Shown here in pieces: positions 12,599-19,995 of a stretch of 19,995 nt of DNA. The position numbers and the translations under genes were made by a program. The DNA is from Christensenella sp. UBA1431 (lineage in GTDB: Bacteria; Bacillota; Clostridia; Christensenellales; UBA1431): the NCBI GenBank assembly GCA_002329665.1, contig DCTV01000013.1, positions 1 through 19,995 of the forward strand, read 5' to 3'. Each line of letters starts with the position of its first letter. Position 1 is the first letter of the stretch. The notes under the pieces are model-generated. The model saw only the letters and a program-made list of their open reading frames with translations, was not told the origin of the DNA and ran no database searches.

Positions 12599-14179
12599 AT
12601 GAAAGGTCCCAAGGATTTGTTCTCGACCATTCGCAAACAGATCGGCGAATTCTTTTCAAAAACGAGCAAGGGAAAACTGATACGGATCGGCATACTGGCG
12701 GCCCTGTTCCTCGTCGTGGTCATCGTCGGCGTCTCCCTCCTGAGCACGGCCAGCTATTCCGTGCTGTATTCGGGCATGGAAGCCAAGGACGCCGGGGAGA
12801 TCATGGACGTGCTCTCGTCCATGGGCGTGGACGCGCGGGCGGAGGGCACGGACACGATCCTGGTGGCCAGCGACAAGGTGGATTCGCTGCGCATGGAGCT
12901 TTCGGCGCAGGGCTACCCCAAGAGCGGCGTGAACTACGACATCTTCGAGAAGGCGTCCGGGCTGGGGACCACCGACATGGAGAAGAGGACGTACCTGCAG
13001 TTCCAGCTCCAGGCCAACCTTCGCAGCACCATCCTCATGCTCGACGGCGTCAAGGACGCCGCGGTGAGCATCAGCATGGCAGACGACTCGGCGTTCGTGC
13101 TCTCGGGAGAGGACAAGCCCGCCACTGCGGCGATCATGCTGGATATAGAAAAGGGGACGAAGCTCACGCAGTCGCAGGTGCAGGCGATCGGGGAACTGGT
13201 GAGCAAGAGCGTGCCGGGAGGCCTGAGCTTGGACAACATCAGGATCATCGACTCGCAGATGAATCTCTACGACCTGACAGGCAACGATCCCGCGCGGGAC
13301 GTGGGATCGCATTTCGACCTGCAGGCCGAGACGCGCGACAGCCTGCAGGAGCAGATCATCAACCTGCTCACGCCGGTATTCGGCGGCGGAAACGTGCTCG
13401 CCGAGGTCAACGTCCTGCTGGACTTCGACAAGAAGACCACGGAGGAAGTCAAGTTCGCGCCGCCCATCGAGGGGGAGACCGAGGGCATCGCGGTCAGCGT
13501 GAAAGACCTGGCCGAAACCATAAAGAATTACGGCGGCGCCTCGGGGACCACGGGCGTGGACAGCAACGGCGGGGCGAACTCGTACCCGGCGGCGGACGCG
13601 GAGGGCGACGCCGTCTACGACAAGGTGTCCAAGGAGACGAACCTCGAGGTTAACCAGACGAAGTCGCGGATCGAGAGCGCGCAGGGCCAGATCAAGGAGC
13701 TTTCCGTCGCGATCATCCTCAACAGCACGCTCGACCTCGAAGACTATTCCGGGAACGTGAAGGACCTGGTGGCCAAGGCGGTCGGCGTAGAGCCGGCAAA
13801 CATCACCGTAGAACGCCTGCCCTTTAAGGACGCGGAGGGAACACAGGTGGCGGACGCCTTCACGCAGCAGCAGGAGCTGCTCAGTGCGGCGCAGACGGGG
13901 ACGCTGATCCGGGTGATCGTCATCGCGCTCGCCGCCGTCGTCATCGCGTTTTTCATTATCCGCGCGCTGCGCTCGCTCGCAAGCACCAGGCGTGCGGCGG
14001 CGGCAGCGGCCGAGGCCGGAACCGAGTTCGTGGTCGACGATTCCGGAGGCATAGCGGTGCAGCTCGATGCGGAGGCCCCTACCCAGGCGCAGCTCAATAA
14101 GAAGGAAATCGAAGAATACATAGAAAAGAACGCCGAGTCCGTCGCGCAGCTGCTGCGCAACTGGCTCACCGACGACTGA
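12599..14179 (+). CDS. fliF: FliF, MS-ring protein
   Basis: This 526-residue membrane protein has a short cytoplasmic N terminus, a first membrane span at about 27-48, a large external region with ring-building motifs, a second span at about 437-456, and a cytoplasmic tail. The tail ends in the FliG-binding helix KNAESVAQLLRNWL (about 509-522). Twenty-six or so FliF-type subunits form the MS ring, the first structure of the flagellum. The start at ATG 12599 has a TAAGGAG site 8 bases before. It is the first gene of its operon here; flgB, flgC and fliE, which precede fliF in Bacillus, are not present between it and hag. The length is normal for Gram-positive FliF. Confidence 0.96.
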   Translation: MKGPKDLFSTIRKQIGEFFSKTSKGKLIRIGILAALFLVVVIVGVSLLSTASYSVLYSGMEAKDAGEIMDVLSSMGVDARAEGTDTILVASDKVDSLRMELSAQGYPKSGVNYDIFEKASGLGTTDMEKRTYLQFQLQANLRSTILMLDGVKDAAVSISMADDSAFVLSGEDKPATAAIMLDIEKGTKLTQSQVQAIGELVSKSVPGGLSLDNIRIIDSQMNLYDLTGNDPARDVGSHFDLQAETRDSLQEQIINLLTPVFGGGNVLAEVNVLLDFDKKTTEEVKFAPPIEGETEGIAVSVKDLAETIKNYGGASGTTGVDSNGGANSYPAADAEGDAVYDKVSKETNLEVNQTKSRIESAQGQIKELSVAIILNSTLDLEDYSGNVKDLVAKAVGVEPANITVERLPFKDAEGTQVADAFTQQQELLSAAQTGTLIRVIVIALAAVVIAFFIIRALRSLASTRRAAAAAAEAGTEFVVDDSGGIAVQLDAEAPTQAQLNKKEIEEYIEKNAESVAQLLRNWLTDD

Positions 14180-14193
14180 GAAGGGGTGTTTGC

Positions 14194-15204
14194 ATGTTAA
14201 CCGATTCGAAGATAAGCCCCAGGGAGAAAGCGGCGATCCTCCTTATATCCATGGGGAAGAACTATTCGGCGAAGATTTACAAATACCTCACCGACGAAGA
14301 GATCGAACAGCTTACGCTGGGCATTTCGGCGGTGCGCAGGGTGGACCCCGAAACAAGGGACAGTGTGCTCAACGAATTCCGCGAGATCTGCCTCGCGCAG
14401 AAGTACATATTCGAAGGCGGGCTCGAATACGCGAAGGGCATACTGGAAGAAGCCCTCGGGCCCGAACGCACGGGCGAGCTGATCCAGAAGCTCACGACCT
14501 CCCTTCAGGCCCGGCCGTTCGACTTTTTCCGGCGGGCCGACTCCGACCAGATCCTCAACTTCATACAGAACGAGCACCCGCAGACGATAGCGCTGGTCCT
14601 GTCCTACCTCGACGCGCGCCAGTCGGCCAACGTGCTCAGTTCCCTCCAGCCCGAACTCCAACTCGAGGTGGTCTCGCGCATCGCGACGATGGGGACGACC
14701 TCTCCGGAGTATATAAAGGAAGCGGAGCGCATCCTGGAAAGGAAGCTCACCTCGACCGGGACGTCCAAGCACAACATGGCCGGCGGCATCGAGTCGATCG
14801 TCGACATCCTCAATTCCGTGGACCGCGGGACGGAGAAACACATACTCGAATCCCTCGAAAAAGAGGACGAGGAACTCGCCAACGAAATAAGAAGCCGACT
14901 GTTCGTGTTCGAGGACATCGCCAAGCTCACCGGCCAGGCGGTGCAGCGCGTGCTCAGGGAGGTGGACAACGCAGACCTGGCCGTGGCCCTCAAGGGCGCG
15001 ACGAAGGAGGTAAGCAAGCTCATCTTCGACAACATCTCCAAGCGCCTGCAGGAAATGATCCGCGAGGACATGGAGCTTATGGGGCCCGTGCGCGTGCGCG
15101 AAGTCGAGGAGTCGCAGCAACGTATTGTGAACATCGTGCGCAAGCTCGAAGACGAGGGCGAAATCATCATTGCGCGCGGCGGAGAGGATGAAGTCTATGT
15201 TTAG
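14194..15204 (+). CDS. fliG: FliG, rotor/switch protein
   Basis: This 336-residue protein has the three FliG domains. The N-terminal part binds FliF, the middle part carries the EHPQT motif at 127-131, and a Gly-Gly hinge (197-198) leads to the C-terminal torque domain. That domain includes RLFVFEDI (235-242) and the charged helix region NISKRLQEMIREDMELMGPVR (about 280-300), which faces the stator. It ends GGEDEVYV, as in Gram-positive relatives. FliG couples stator motion to rotation and forms the upper C ring with FliM and FliN (not in this window). It follows fliF by 14 bases, with a rather weak AAGGGGTG site. No key residue seems lost. Confidence 0.96.
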   Translation: MLTDSKISPREKAAILLISMGKNYSAKIYKYLTDEEIEQLTLGISAVRRVDPETRDSVLNEFREICLAQKYIFEGGLEYAKGILEEALGPERTGELIQKLTTSLQARPFDFFRRADSDQILNFIQNEHPQTIALVLSYLDARQSANVLSSLQPELQLEVVSRIATMGTTSPEYIKEAERILERKLTSTGTSKHNMAGGIESIVDILNSVDRGTEKHILESLEKEDEELANEIRSRLFVFEDIAKLTGQAVQRVLREVDNADLAVALKGATKEVSKLIFDNISKRLQEMIREDMELMGPVRVREVEESQQRIVNIVRKLEDEGEIIIARGGEDEVYV

Positions 15205-15916
15205 GATAGACCGGTCCACCGTCGAAGCCCTCCACGAGAGCGAAGCGAAAGCCCTTAACAAGCAGGCGGCCAAGAAACTGGAACTCTTCAAGCTTGACGA
15301 GGCGATCGCCGAAAGGCATGCGGAACTCGAAGCGCTCGAAAAAGAGGCCGGTAACGTTTTGCGAAAAGCCCGCGAACAGGCCGAAGCGGTACTGTTGAAG
15401 GCAAGCGAAGAAGCCGAAACAATAAAAAAGGACGCGTGGCAGGAGGGCTACCAGCTCGGACGCGAAGAAGCGCAGGAGATCGTCAACGACGCGCGCAAAG
15501 CCCGCAGGGACGAGATGGAGCGGTTCACAGAACAGCTCAGGCAGACGCGCGACGAGATCCTTTCGGGGATGGAAGAGGAGATCATCGACTTCTGCCTGTC
15601 GGTGGCCGAAAAAGTGGTCAACGCGGCGATCGACAGGGACGAGGCCTATTTCCGCTCGATCATCGAAAACGCGCTCGCGAAGGTGCGGCGCGAGGGCAGG
15701 GTCAGCGTCCAGGTGAGCCCGGAGGACTTCCAGCGTTTCTTCGGGTCGGACACCGCGAGTTTCAACGTGCAGGGCGAGGAAGTCGTCGTTTCGGCCGCTG
15801 CCAACAGCCGCCTCAAAAAGGGCGGCTGCATCGTCGAGACCGATTCGGAAAGGGCGGACACGGGCGTTGAGACCATGATGGACGGCATGAGAAAGGCAAT
15901 GGGATCGGCCCGATGA
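15197..15916 (+). CDS. fliH: FliH, regulator of the export ATPase
   Basis: This 239-residue protein has a long charged helical N-terminal half (about 20-115), including the conserved WQEGYQLGREEAQ stretch, and a C-terminal FliI-binding domain. FliH binds FliI as a dimer and links it to the C ring. Three starts are possible: TTG 15170, ATG 15188 and ATG 15197. I prefer 15197 because GGAGAGG (15181-15187) stands 9 bases before it, whereas ATG 15188 directly abuts that site. The gene overlaps fliG by 8 bases and the fliI start by 4. Family conservation is low, so the call leans on position between fliG and fliI and on the coiled-coil pattern. Confidence 0.88.
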   Translation: MFRIDRSTVEALHESEAKALNKQAAKKLELFKLDEAIAERHAELEALEKEAGNVLRKAREQAEAVLLKASEEAETIKKDAWQEGYQLGREEAQEIVNDARKARRDEMERFTEQLRQTRDEILSGMEEEIIDFCLSVAEKVVNAAIDRDEAYFRSIIENALAKVRREGRVSVQVSPEDFQRFFGSDTASFNVQGEEVVVSAAANSRLKKGGCIVETDSERADTGVETMMDGMRKAMGSAR

Positions 15917-17241
15917 TAAACGTGGACTGGGAAAAATTCAGGCAGGCCGTCAAACACGCGGAACCGTACAGCCTCAGCGGCAAGGTCCTGCAGGTCGTGG
16001 GGCTCACGGTGGAGGCGAGCGGGTCCGCCGCGAAGATGGGGGACCAGTGCCGCATCTGTTCGCCCGAGGGAGAGCACGGCATCGAGGCCGAAGTGGTGGG
16101 CTTCCGCGACGACAAGCTGCTGCTCATGCCGCTGGGCTCGCTCACGGGCGTGGGCCGGGGCAGCTGGGTGCAGTCCATGGGGCGGGCGAGAAGGATCCCT
16201 GTCGGGCGTTCGCTGACGGGCCGCGTGCTCGACGGGCTGGGGACTCCGATGGACGGGGGCGGACCGCTCGAACCCGAGGCCTGCTACCCCGTGGAAAACT
16301 CGCCCCCCAATCCGCTCAGCAGGAAGCGCATCAGGGACGTCACGCCGCTGGGCATCCGCGCGATCGACGCGCTGCTCACGGTCGGACAGGGCCAGAGAAT
16401 CGGCGTTTTTGCAGGCAGCGGCGTGGGAAAGAGCAAGCTTTTGGGCATGATCGCGCGCAACTCGACGGCGAGCGTCAACGTCATCGCGCTGGTGGGGGAG
16501 CGCGGCCGGGAGGTGCGCGAGTTCATCGAGAAGGACCTGCAGGAACAAGGCCTTAAGAAATCCATCGTCGTGGTGGCCACCTCGGACCAGCCCGCGCTGG
16601 TGCGCCTGAAATCGGCCATGGTAGGGACGGCCATCGCCGAGTATTTCAGGGACCAGGGCGAAAACGTCCTGCTGATGATGGACTCGCTGACGCGGTTCGC
16701 CATGGCCCAGCGGGAGATAGGCATGGCGGTGGGCGAACCGCCGGTCGCGCGCGGCTACACGCCCTCGGTGTATTCCCTGCTGCCCAGGCTTTTGGAGCGG
16801 TCGGGGACGTCCGAAAAGGGGACCATCACCGGGCTCTATACCGTGCTGGTGGAGGGCGACGACATGAACGAGCCGGTCGCCGACACCGTGCGGGGCATAC
16901 TCGACGGGCACATCGTCCTTTCCAGGGAGCTGGCCAACAGCAACCACTACCCGGCCATCGACGTGCTGGCCAGCGTGAGCCGTGTCATGCCGGACATCGT
17001 GGACCCAAAGCACCTGCGCCGCGCCAATTTCATCAAGAACAACATGGCGGTGTACCGAAGGGCGCAGGACCTCATCAACATCGGCGCATATAAAAAGGGA
17101 ACGGACGCGGCCATTGACAGGGCCATCGACCTGCATGGCGGCATCAACGCGCTTTTGACGCAGGCGACAGACGAGCCTTGCCCTTTCGAGGACGCCCTCG
17201 GCGCCCTGGCGGCGCTTGCGCAGGAGGATGAGGCGGAATGA
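15913..17241 (+). CDS. fliI: FliI, flagellar export ATPase
   Basis: This 442-residue protein is an F1-beta-like ATPase. Walker A GSGVGKS lies at 168-174, the ERGREVREF motif follows, and Walker B ends in MMDSLTRFAMAQREIG with Asp257. The GEPPVARGYTPSVYSLLPRL block is typical of FliI and related type III secretion ATPases. FliI forms a hexamer beneath the export gate and unfolds or releases substrates. The start overlaps fliH (ATGA at 15913-15916); a classical ribosome binding site is weak, so translational coupling is likely. The stop overlaps fliJ in the same way. The catalytic residues are intact. Confidence 0.97.
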   Translation: MINVDWEKFRQAVKHAEPYSLSGKVLQVVGLTVEASGSAAKMGDQCRICSPEGEHGIEAEVVGFRDDKLLLMPLGSLTGVGRGSWVQSMGRARRIPVGRSLTGRVLDGLGTPMDGGGPLEPEACYPVENSPPNPLSRKRIRDVTPLGIRAIDALLTVGQGQRIGVFAGSGVGKSKLLGMIARNSTASVNVIALVGERGREVREFIEKDLQEQGLKKSIVVVATSDQPALVRLKSAMVGTAIAEYFRDQGENVLLMMDSLTRFAMAQREIGMAVGEPPVARGYTPSVYSLLPRLLERSGTSEKGTITGLYTVLVEGDDMNEPVADTVRGILDGHIVLSRELANSNHYPAIDVLASVSRVMPDIVDPKHLRRANFIKNNMAVYRRAQDLINIGAYKKGTDAAIDRAIDLHGGINALLTQATDEPCPFEDALGALAALAQEDEAE

Positions 17242-17678
17242 AAAAGTTTACGTTCGCACTGGATCCGCTGGCAAGGGTGAAGGACGCGGAAAAGACCCGG
17301 CAGGAGCTTTTGCTGGCCCGTGCGCAGCAGGCGCTGGACCGGCTGACCGAGCAAATGGAAAGCCAGCGGGAGAGGCTCCGCGCGCACGACCGGGAGTTCA
17401 GGGCGCAGATGGAGGCCGGCATGAACGGCCAAAAGCTCCGGGAGTTCAATAACTTCAAGACATATTTGATGGAATCCATCGAGCAGCTGGCCATTGACAT
17501 CGAGAGGGCGGCCGAGGAGCGCGACGCGTGCCGGGACGCGCTGGTTGAAACCATGAAGGAGATACGCGCGCTGGAAAAGCTCCGCGAAAAGCAATACAGG
17601 CTGTACCTCGAGGAGGTGCGCCGCGAAGAGGAAAAAGCCATCGGGGATTTCGTCGCCTTTCAGGTGACCAATGCCTGA
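17238..17678 (+). CDS. fliJ: FliJ, central stalk of the export ATPase
   Basis: This 146-residue protein is almost wholly charged coiled coil. It begins MKKFTFALDPLARVKDAEKTRQ, the usual FliJ start, and is rich in Glu, Arg and Gln in heptads throughout. FliJ sits in the FliI hexamer like the gamma subunit of F1 and contacts FlhA. It overlaps fliI by 4 bases, with GGAGGATGAGG before ATG 17238. The family is poorly conserved and the call depends mainly on size, coiled-coil character and its place after fliI. Confidence 0.88.
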   Translation: MKKFTFALDPLARVKDAEKTRQELLLARAQQALDRLTEQMESQRERLRAHDREFRAQMEAGMNGQKLREFNNFKTYLMESIEQLAIDIERAAEERDACRDALVETMKEIRALEKLREKQYRLYLEEVRREEEKAIGDFVAFQVTNA

Positions 17679-17700
17679 CGGACGGGAAAGAGGTGTGCAG

Positions 17701-18432
17701 ATGCCGGAAGCGGATGAAGCGGTGGGCCGCGAAAATCAGGAAGCGAAGGGAAAAGTCAAAAAGGAACGCCCTCCCAAGCCGCCCAGAGAGAAAAAGGAAA
17801 AACCCCCCAAGGCGCAAAAACCGCCCAAGGAAAAGCCTATTAAGGAGAAAAAGGCGAAGGGCGAAAAGAAGCCCATGAAGGCCGGTATGGCCGCGCTCAT
17901 AACGGCGCTTGTTTTTCTGGCGCTGATAGGCGGGGCCGCCGCCGCGGTCATGACCGACCTGTTCGGGGTGCGTAAGGCCGCGGCCGCCTGGCTGGCCGGG
18001 GGCGAGGACGTTTTACAGAGCCAGCAGGCGCTCGCGCTGATGAGCCGGGAGCAGGAGCTTAACAAACGGGAAGCGGAGCTTGCGGTTCGTGAAAAGACGG
18101 CGACGGCCAAGGAAAAGGAGCTGAGCAACCAGAGCATCGCGCTCAGTGCCCGCGAAGCGCTGCTTTCGGAGAAAGAGCAGCAAAACGCATCCTCGGATGA
18201 GGCGCTCAAGCAGCTGACCGGCATGTACGCGAAGATGGACGCTGAGAGCGCTGCCGGAATACTGTCCCAGATTAAGGACAAGCAGGATATTACCGATATA
18301 TTGATGGGAATGAACGCGAGCAAGGCCGCAGCCATCCTCGAAGCCATGGAACCTGCACTGGCTTCGGAGATAACGCTGATGATGAAAAGTCCGGCAGTTG
18401 CTCCGGCCGGGACCCCGACGGCCACGCCGTAG
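17701..18432 (+). CDS. ylxF: MotE/YlxF-like membrane protein with MgtE-N-type domain
   Basis: This 243-residue protein has a Lys/Pro-rich cytoplasmic N terminus (about 16-60), one membrane span at about 63-84, a coiled coil (about 110-165), and a C-terminal helical region. In that region ADMDAESAAGILSQI-like and MNASKAAAILEAM repeats resemble the MgtE N-terminal domain. This is the architecture of the YlxF/MotE family encoded between fliJ and fliK in Bacillus. In some bacteria such proteins help localise or stabilise motor components; the role here is inferred. ATG 17671 is also possible and would overlap fliJ, but ATG 17701 is preferred because GAGG lies 7 bases before it. The basic, proline-rich tail is unusually long. 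Confidence 0.82.
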   Translation: MPEADEAVGRENQEAKGKVKKERPPKPPREKKEKPPKAQKPPKEKPIKEKKAKGEKKPMKAGMAALITALVFLALIGGAAAAVMTDLFGVRKAAAAWLAGGEDVLQSQQALALMSREQELNKREAELAVREKTATAKEKELSNQSIALSAREALLSEKEQQNASSDEALKQLTGMYAKMDAESAAGILSQIKDKQDITDILMGMNASKAAAILEAMEPALASEITLMMKSPAVAPAGTPTATP

Positions 18433-18465
18433 AGGGCGCCCGGCATATGATCAGGAGGTGACGCG

Positions 18466-19797
18466 ATGCAGGCGGTGATGCAGGCAACGGGTGCGGCCCC
18501 CAATACGGCGGCGGCACAGTGTTCCTGCTCTGTGAAAAAAGGCAAAGACGTGATTGAAACCGGGTTTTTAAGTTTATTTAACTCGGTGTCGGAAACTGAG
18601 GACGCCACGGACGGCGGACACGCTGAGGCGGACATCGCTTCGTTGTTGCTGAACATGCTGATGGCACCGGCACTTCAGGGGCAGGGGCCGCAGCAGGCGC
18701 CCGAAGCCGCAGGGACGGCAGCGGAGGGAATCAGCAGGCAGGATGCCTGGGCAAATATAGAGATGGTTCTGGGCGGCCTTGTACCCGGGCAGGTGCTGGA
18801 CGCGCTCAGGGCCGGAGATGGCGCAGCGATATTGCAGGAGCTGCAGGGACTGATCGACGCGGGACTTTTGAGCGCCGGGGCGGAAACGCCTGCGGACGGG
18901 GTCCCGGCGGCGGCGCAGGGCTGGGCGGCCGTCGAAGCGGCCTTTGAACAGGCCGGGATGGACACCGCGGACCTTGAAAAGCTCAGGGCCATGCTGCAGC
19001 CGATGGAATCGGCAGAGGGCATGGAGCCCGCGGCACAGGGCGCGGGGGTGCGGGAAACCGGTGTGAAAGCGGTTGCGGCGCAGTCCGGTGGTCAGCAGAA
19101 GCCTGCGGCGCCGACAGCCGTGCCGGAAACGGCCGCGGAGCAGGCGCCGGTAACGCAGACGGCTGAGCCGAAAGCGGCATCCGTGCCGACGGAGAACAGC
19201 GGGGACGACGCGGCCCAGGCCCAAACGGGCCGGGAGGAGACAGCGGCACCCCCAAAATCCGCCGGGACACATCCGGAGGAGAGCGTACAGGCCGGACAGC
19301 CGGTTTTGAGGGCGCAGGACCTGTCGGTTGCCGGACAGACGCAGGCCATAAACAAGACCGCGCGGACCGGGACAGACATTTTTTCGCAGCTTGTGGACAG
19401 GGCGGCGGCAGGCCTGAAGGACGGGACGTATCTGATGGATATCCGGCTCAAGCCCGAGCACCTCGGAATGGTCACCGTCAGGATGGCATTGGACGACGAC
19501 GGATTGGTCGTAAGGATACACGCGCTTAATAACGCGGTGGAGAACACCCTGTCCGCGCAGGCCGCCACGCTGGAGCAGGCGCTCAGGGACAGAGGGATCG
19601 ACGTCGTACGCGTGGAGGTGGCACAGCCCAACCTCCAGAATGGCACGGAGCGCCGGGACACCTCGCAGGACGGCAGGCGGCAGCGTCACCAGAACCTGTT
19701 CATACGGGCGGAAGGAGACGCGGCGGAGGCGGGACAGGAGCTTTTTATGGCTCTGCAGCCCGGGCTGTACGGCAGCTCGGTAGAGTTTCAGGCATAA
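18466..19797 (+). CDS. fliK: FliK, hook-length control protein
   Basis: This 443-residue protein has a low-complexity, Ala/Gln/Glu/Pro-rich N-terminal and middle part (the molecular ruler) and a conserved C-terminal switch domain. The switch-domain motif IRLKPEHLGMVTV begins at residue 326 and is followed by LSAQAATLEQALRDRGIDV. FliK measures the hook as it is secreted and then switches FlhB to filament-type substrates. The tail after about 390 is hydrophilic. ATG 18466 has a perfect AGGAGGTGA site 7 bases before it, one of the best in the window. It lies between the MotE-like gene and flgD, the usual order in Gram-positive bacteria. Confidence 0.93.
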   Translation: MQAVMQATGAAPNTAAAQCSCSVKKGKDVIETGFLSLFNSVSETEDATDGGHAEADIASLLLNMLMAPALQGQGPQQAPEAAGTAAEGISRQDAWANIEMVLGGLVPGQVLDALRAGDGAAILQELQGLIDAGLLSAGAETPADGVPAAAQGWAAVEAAFEQAGMDTADLEKLRAMLQPMESAEGMEPAAQGAGVRETGVKAVAAQSGGQQKPAAPTAVPETAAEQAPVTQTAEPKAASVPTENSGDDAAQAQTGREETAAPPKSAGTHPEESVQAGQPVLRAQDLSVAGQTQAINKTARTGTDIFSQLVDRAAAGLKDGTYLMDIRLKPEHLGMVTVRMALDDDGLVVRIHALNNAVENTLSAQAATLEQALRDRGIDVVRVEVAQPNLQNGTERRDTSQDGRRQRHQNLFIRAEGDAAEAGQELFMALQPGLYGSSVEFQA

Positions 19798-19809
19798 GGA
19801 GGAAACACG

Positions 19810-19995
19810 ATGCCCGTTTCAGGAGTATCTTCAGCATCCGGTTCGGATCAGGCAACCCGTACGACGGGAAGCACGCTGGACAAGGACGCGTTCCTGAATA
19901 TTCTGGTGATGCAGCTGCAGAATCAGGATCCGCTTTCCCCGATGGACAACACGGATTTCATCGCACAGATGGCGCAGTTCTCCGCCCTGGAGCAG
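19810..19995 (+). CDS. flgD: FlgD, hook cap protein (5' part; cut by window end)
   Basis: The first 62 codons are visible. After a Ser/Thr-rich start comes LDKDAFLNILVMQLQNQDPLSPMDNTDFIAQMAQFSALEQ (positions 19876-19995; key elements are FLxxLxxQLxxQDPxxPxDxxxFxxQxAQFSxxEQ), the signature of the FlgD N-terminal region. FlgD caps the growing hook and is needed for FlgE assembly. ATG 19810 follows AAGGAGG and starts 12 bases after fliK. The remainder, including its cap domains, lies outside the window. Confidence 0.93.
   Translation, partial: MPVSGVSSASGSDQATRTTGSTLDKDAFLNILVMQLQNQDPLSPMDNTDFIAQMAQFSALEQ

Noticed and set aside
15646..17136. A 496-codon open frame on the minus strand
   Set aside because: It is antisense to fliH and fliI, whose motifs are intact. 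It is rich in His, Arg and Pro, as typical of shadow frames.
1..19995. tRNA, rRNA, insertion sequences, prophage or attachment sites
   Set aside because: No cloverleaf, transposase or integrase motif, or terminal inverted repeat was seen by eye. The genes are continuous flagellar genes with uniform composition.

Overview
The window is one continuous flagellar gene locus from a G+C-rich (about 60% by eye) Gram-positive-type bacterium, most likely a member of the Clostridia (Bacillota). The evidence is: fliW next to csrA; the yvyF-flgM-flgN-flgK-flgL-fliW-csrA order known from Bacillus; a YlxF/MotE-like gene between fliJ and fliK; flhF-flhG directly after flhA; strong AGGAGG ribosome binding sites; and no L- or P-ring genes (flgH, flgI). 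I cannot name a genus. Nothing indicates phage, transposons, CRISPR or recent gene transfer. Codon use and density look uniform, and almost every base is coding.

Region 1 (1-4464, + strand) is the end of an early operon: the 3' part of flhA (export gate), flhF and flhG (placement and number of flagella), a PilZ-domain protein (probable c-di-GMP-responsive motor or export regulator), fliA/sigD (flagellar sigma factor), and a small unrecognised protein. The first five genes overlap by 4 to 25 bases, so they are almost certainly co-transcribed and translationally coupled.

Region 2 (4465-10788, + strand) is a late operon behind a good SigD/FliA-type promoter at 4562-4589. It encodes two rod proteins (FlgF, FlgG), the zinc-ribbon protein YvyF, the anti-sigma factor FlgM, the chaperone FlgN, the hook-filament junction proteins FlgK and FlgL, and the FliW-CsrA regulatory pair, and ends at a terminator. 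Flagellin (hag) follows on the opposite strand (11084-12208). It has its own near-perfect SigD promoter, a structured leader with a likely CsrA target, and a strong terminator. FliA turns on both units, FlgM restrains FliA until it is exported, and FliW/CsrA tunes flagellin translation to flagellin demand.

Region 3 (12599-19995, + strand) is the basal-body and export operon: fliF (MS ring), fliG (rotor), fliH-fliI-fliJ (export ATPase complex), a MotE-like membrane protein, fliK (hook length control) and the first 62 codons of flgD (hook cap). It starts from an AT-rich divergent region shared with hag. I found no wholly new system. The most interesting items are the regulatory elements (paired SigD promoters and the hag leader), the small orphan gene after fliA, the repeat-bearing YvyF tail and the rearranged gene order.
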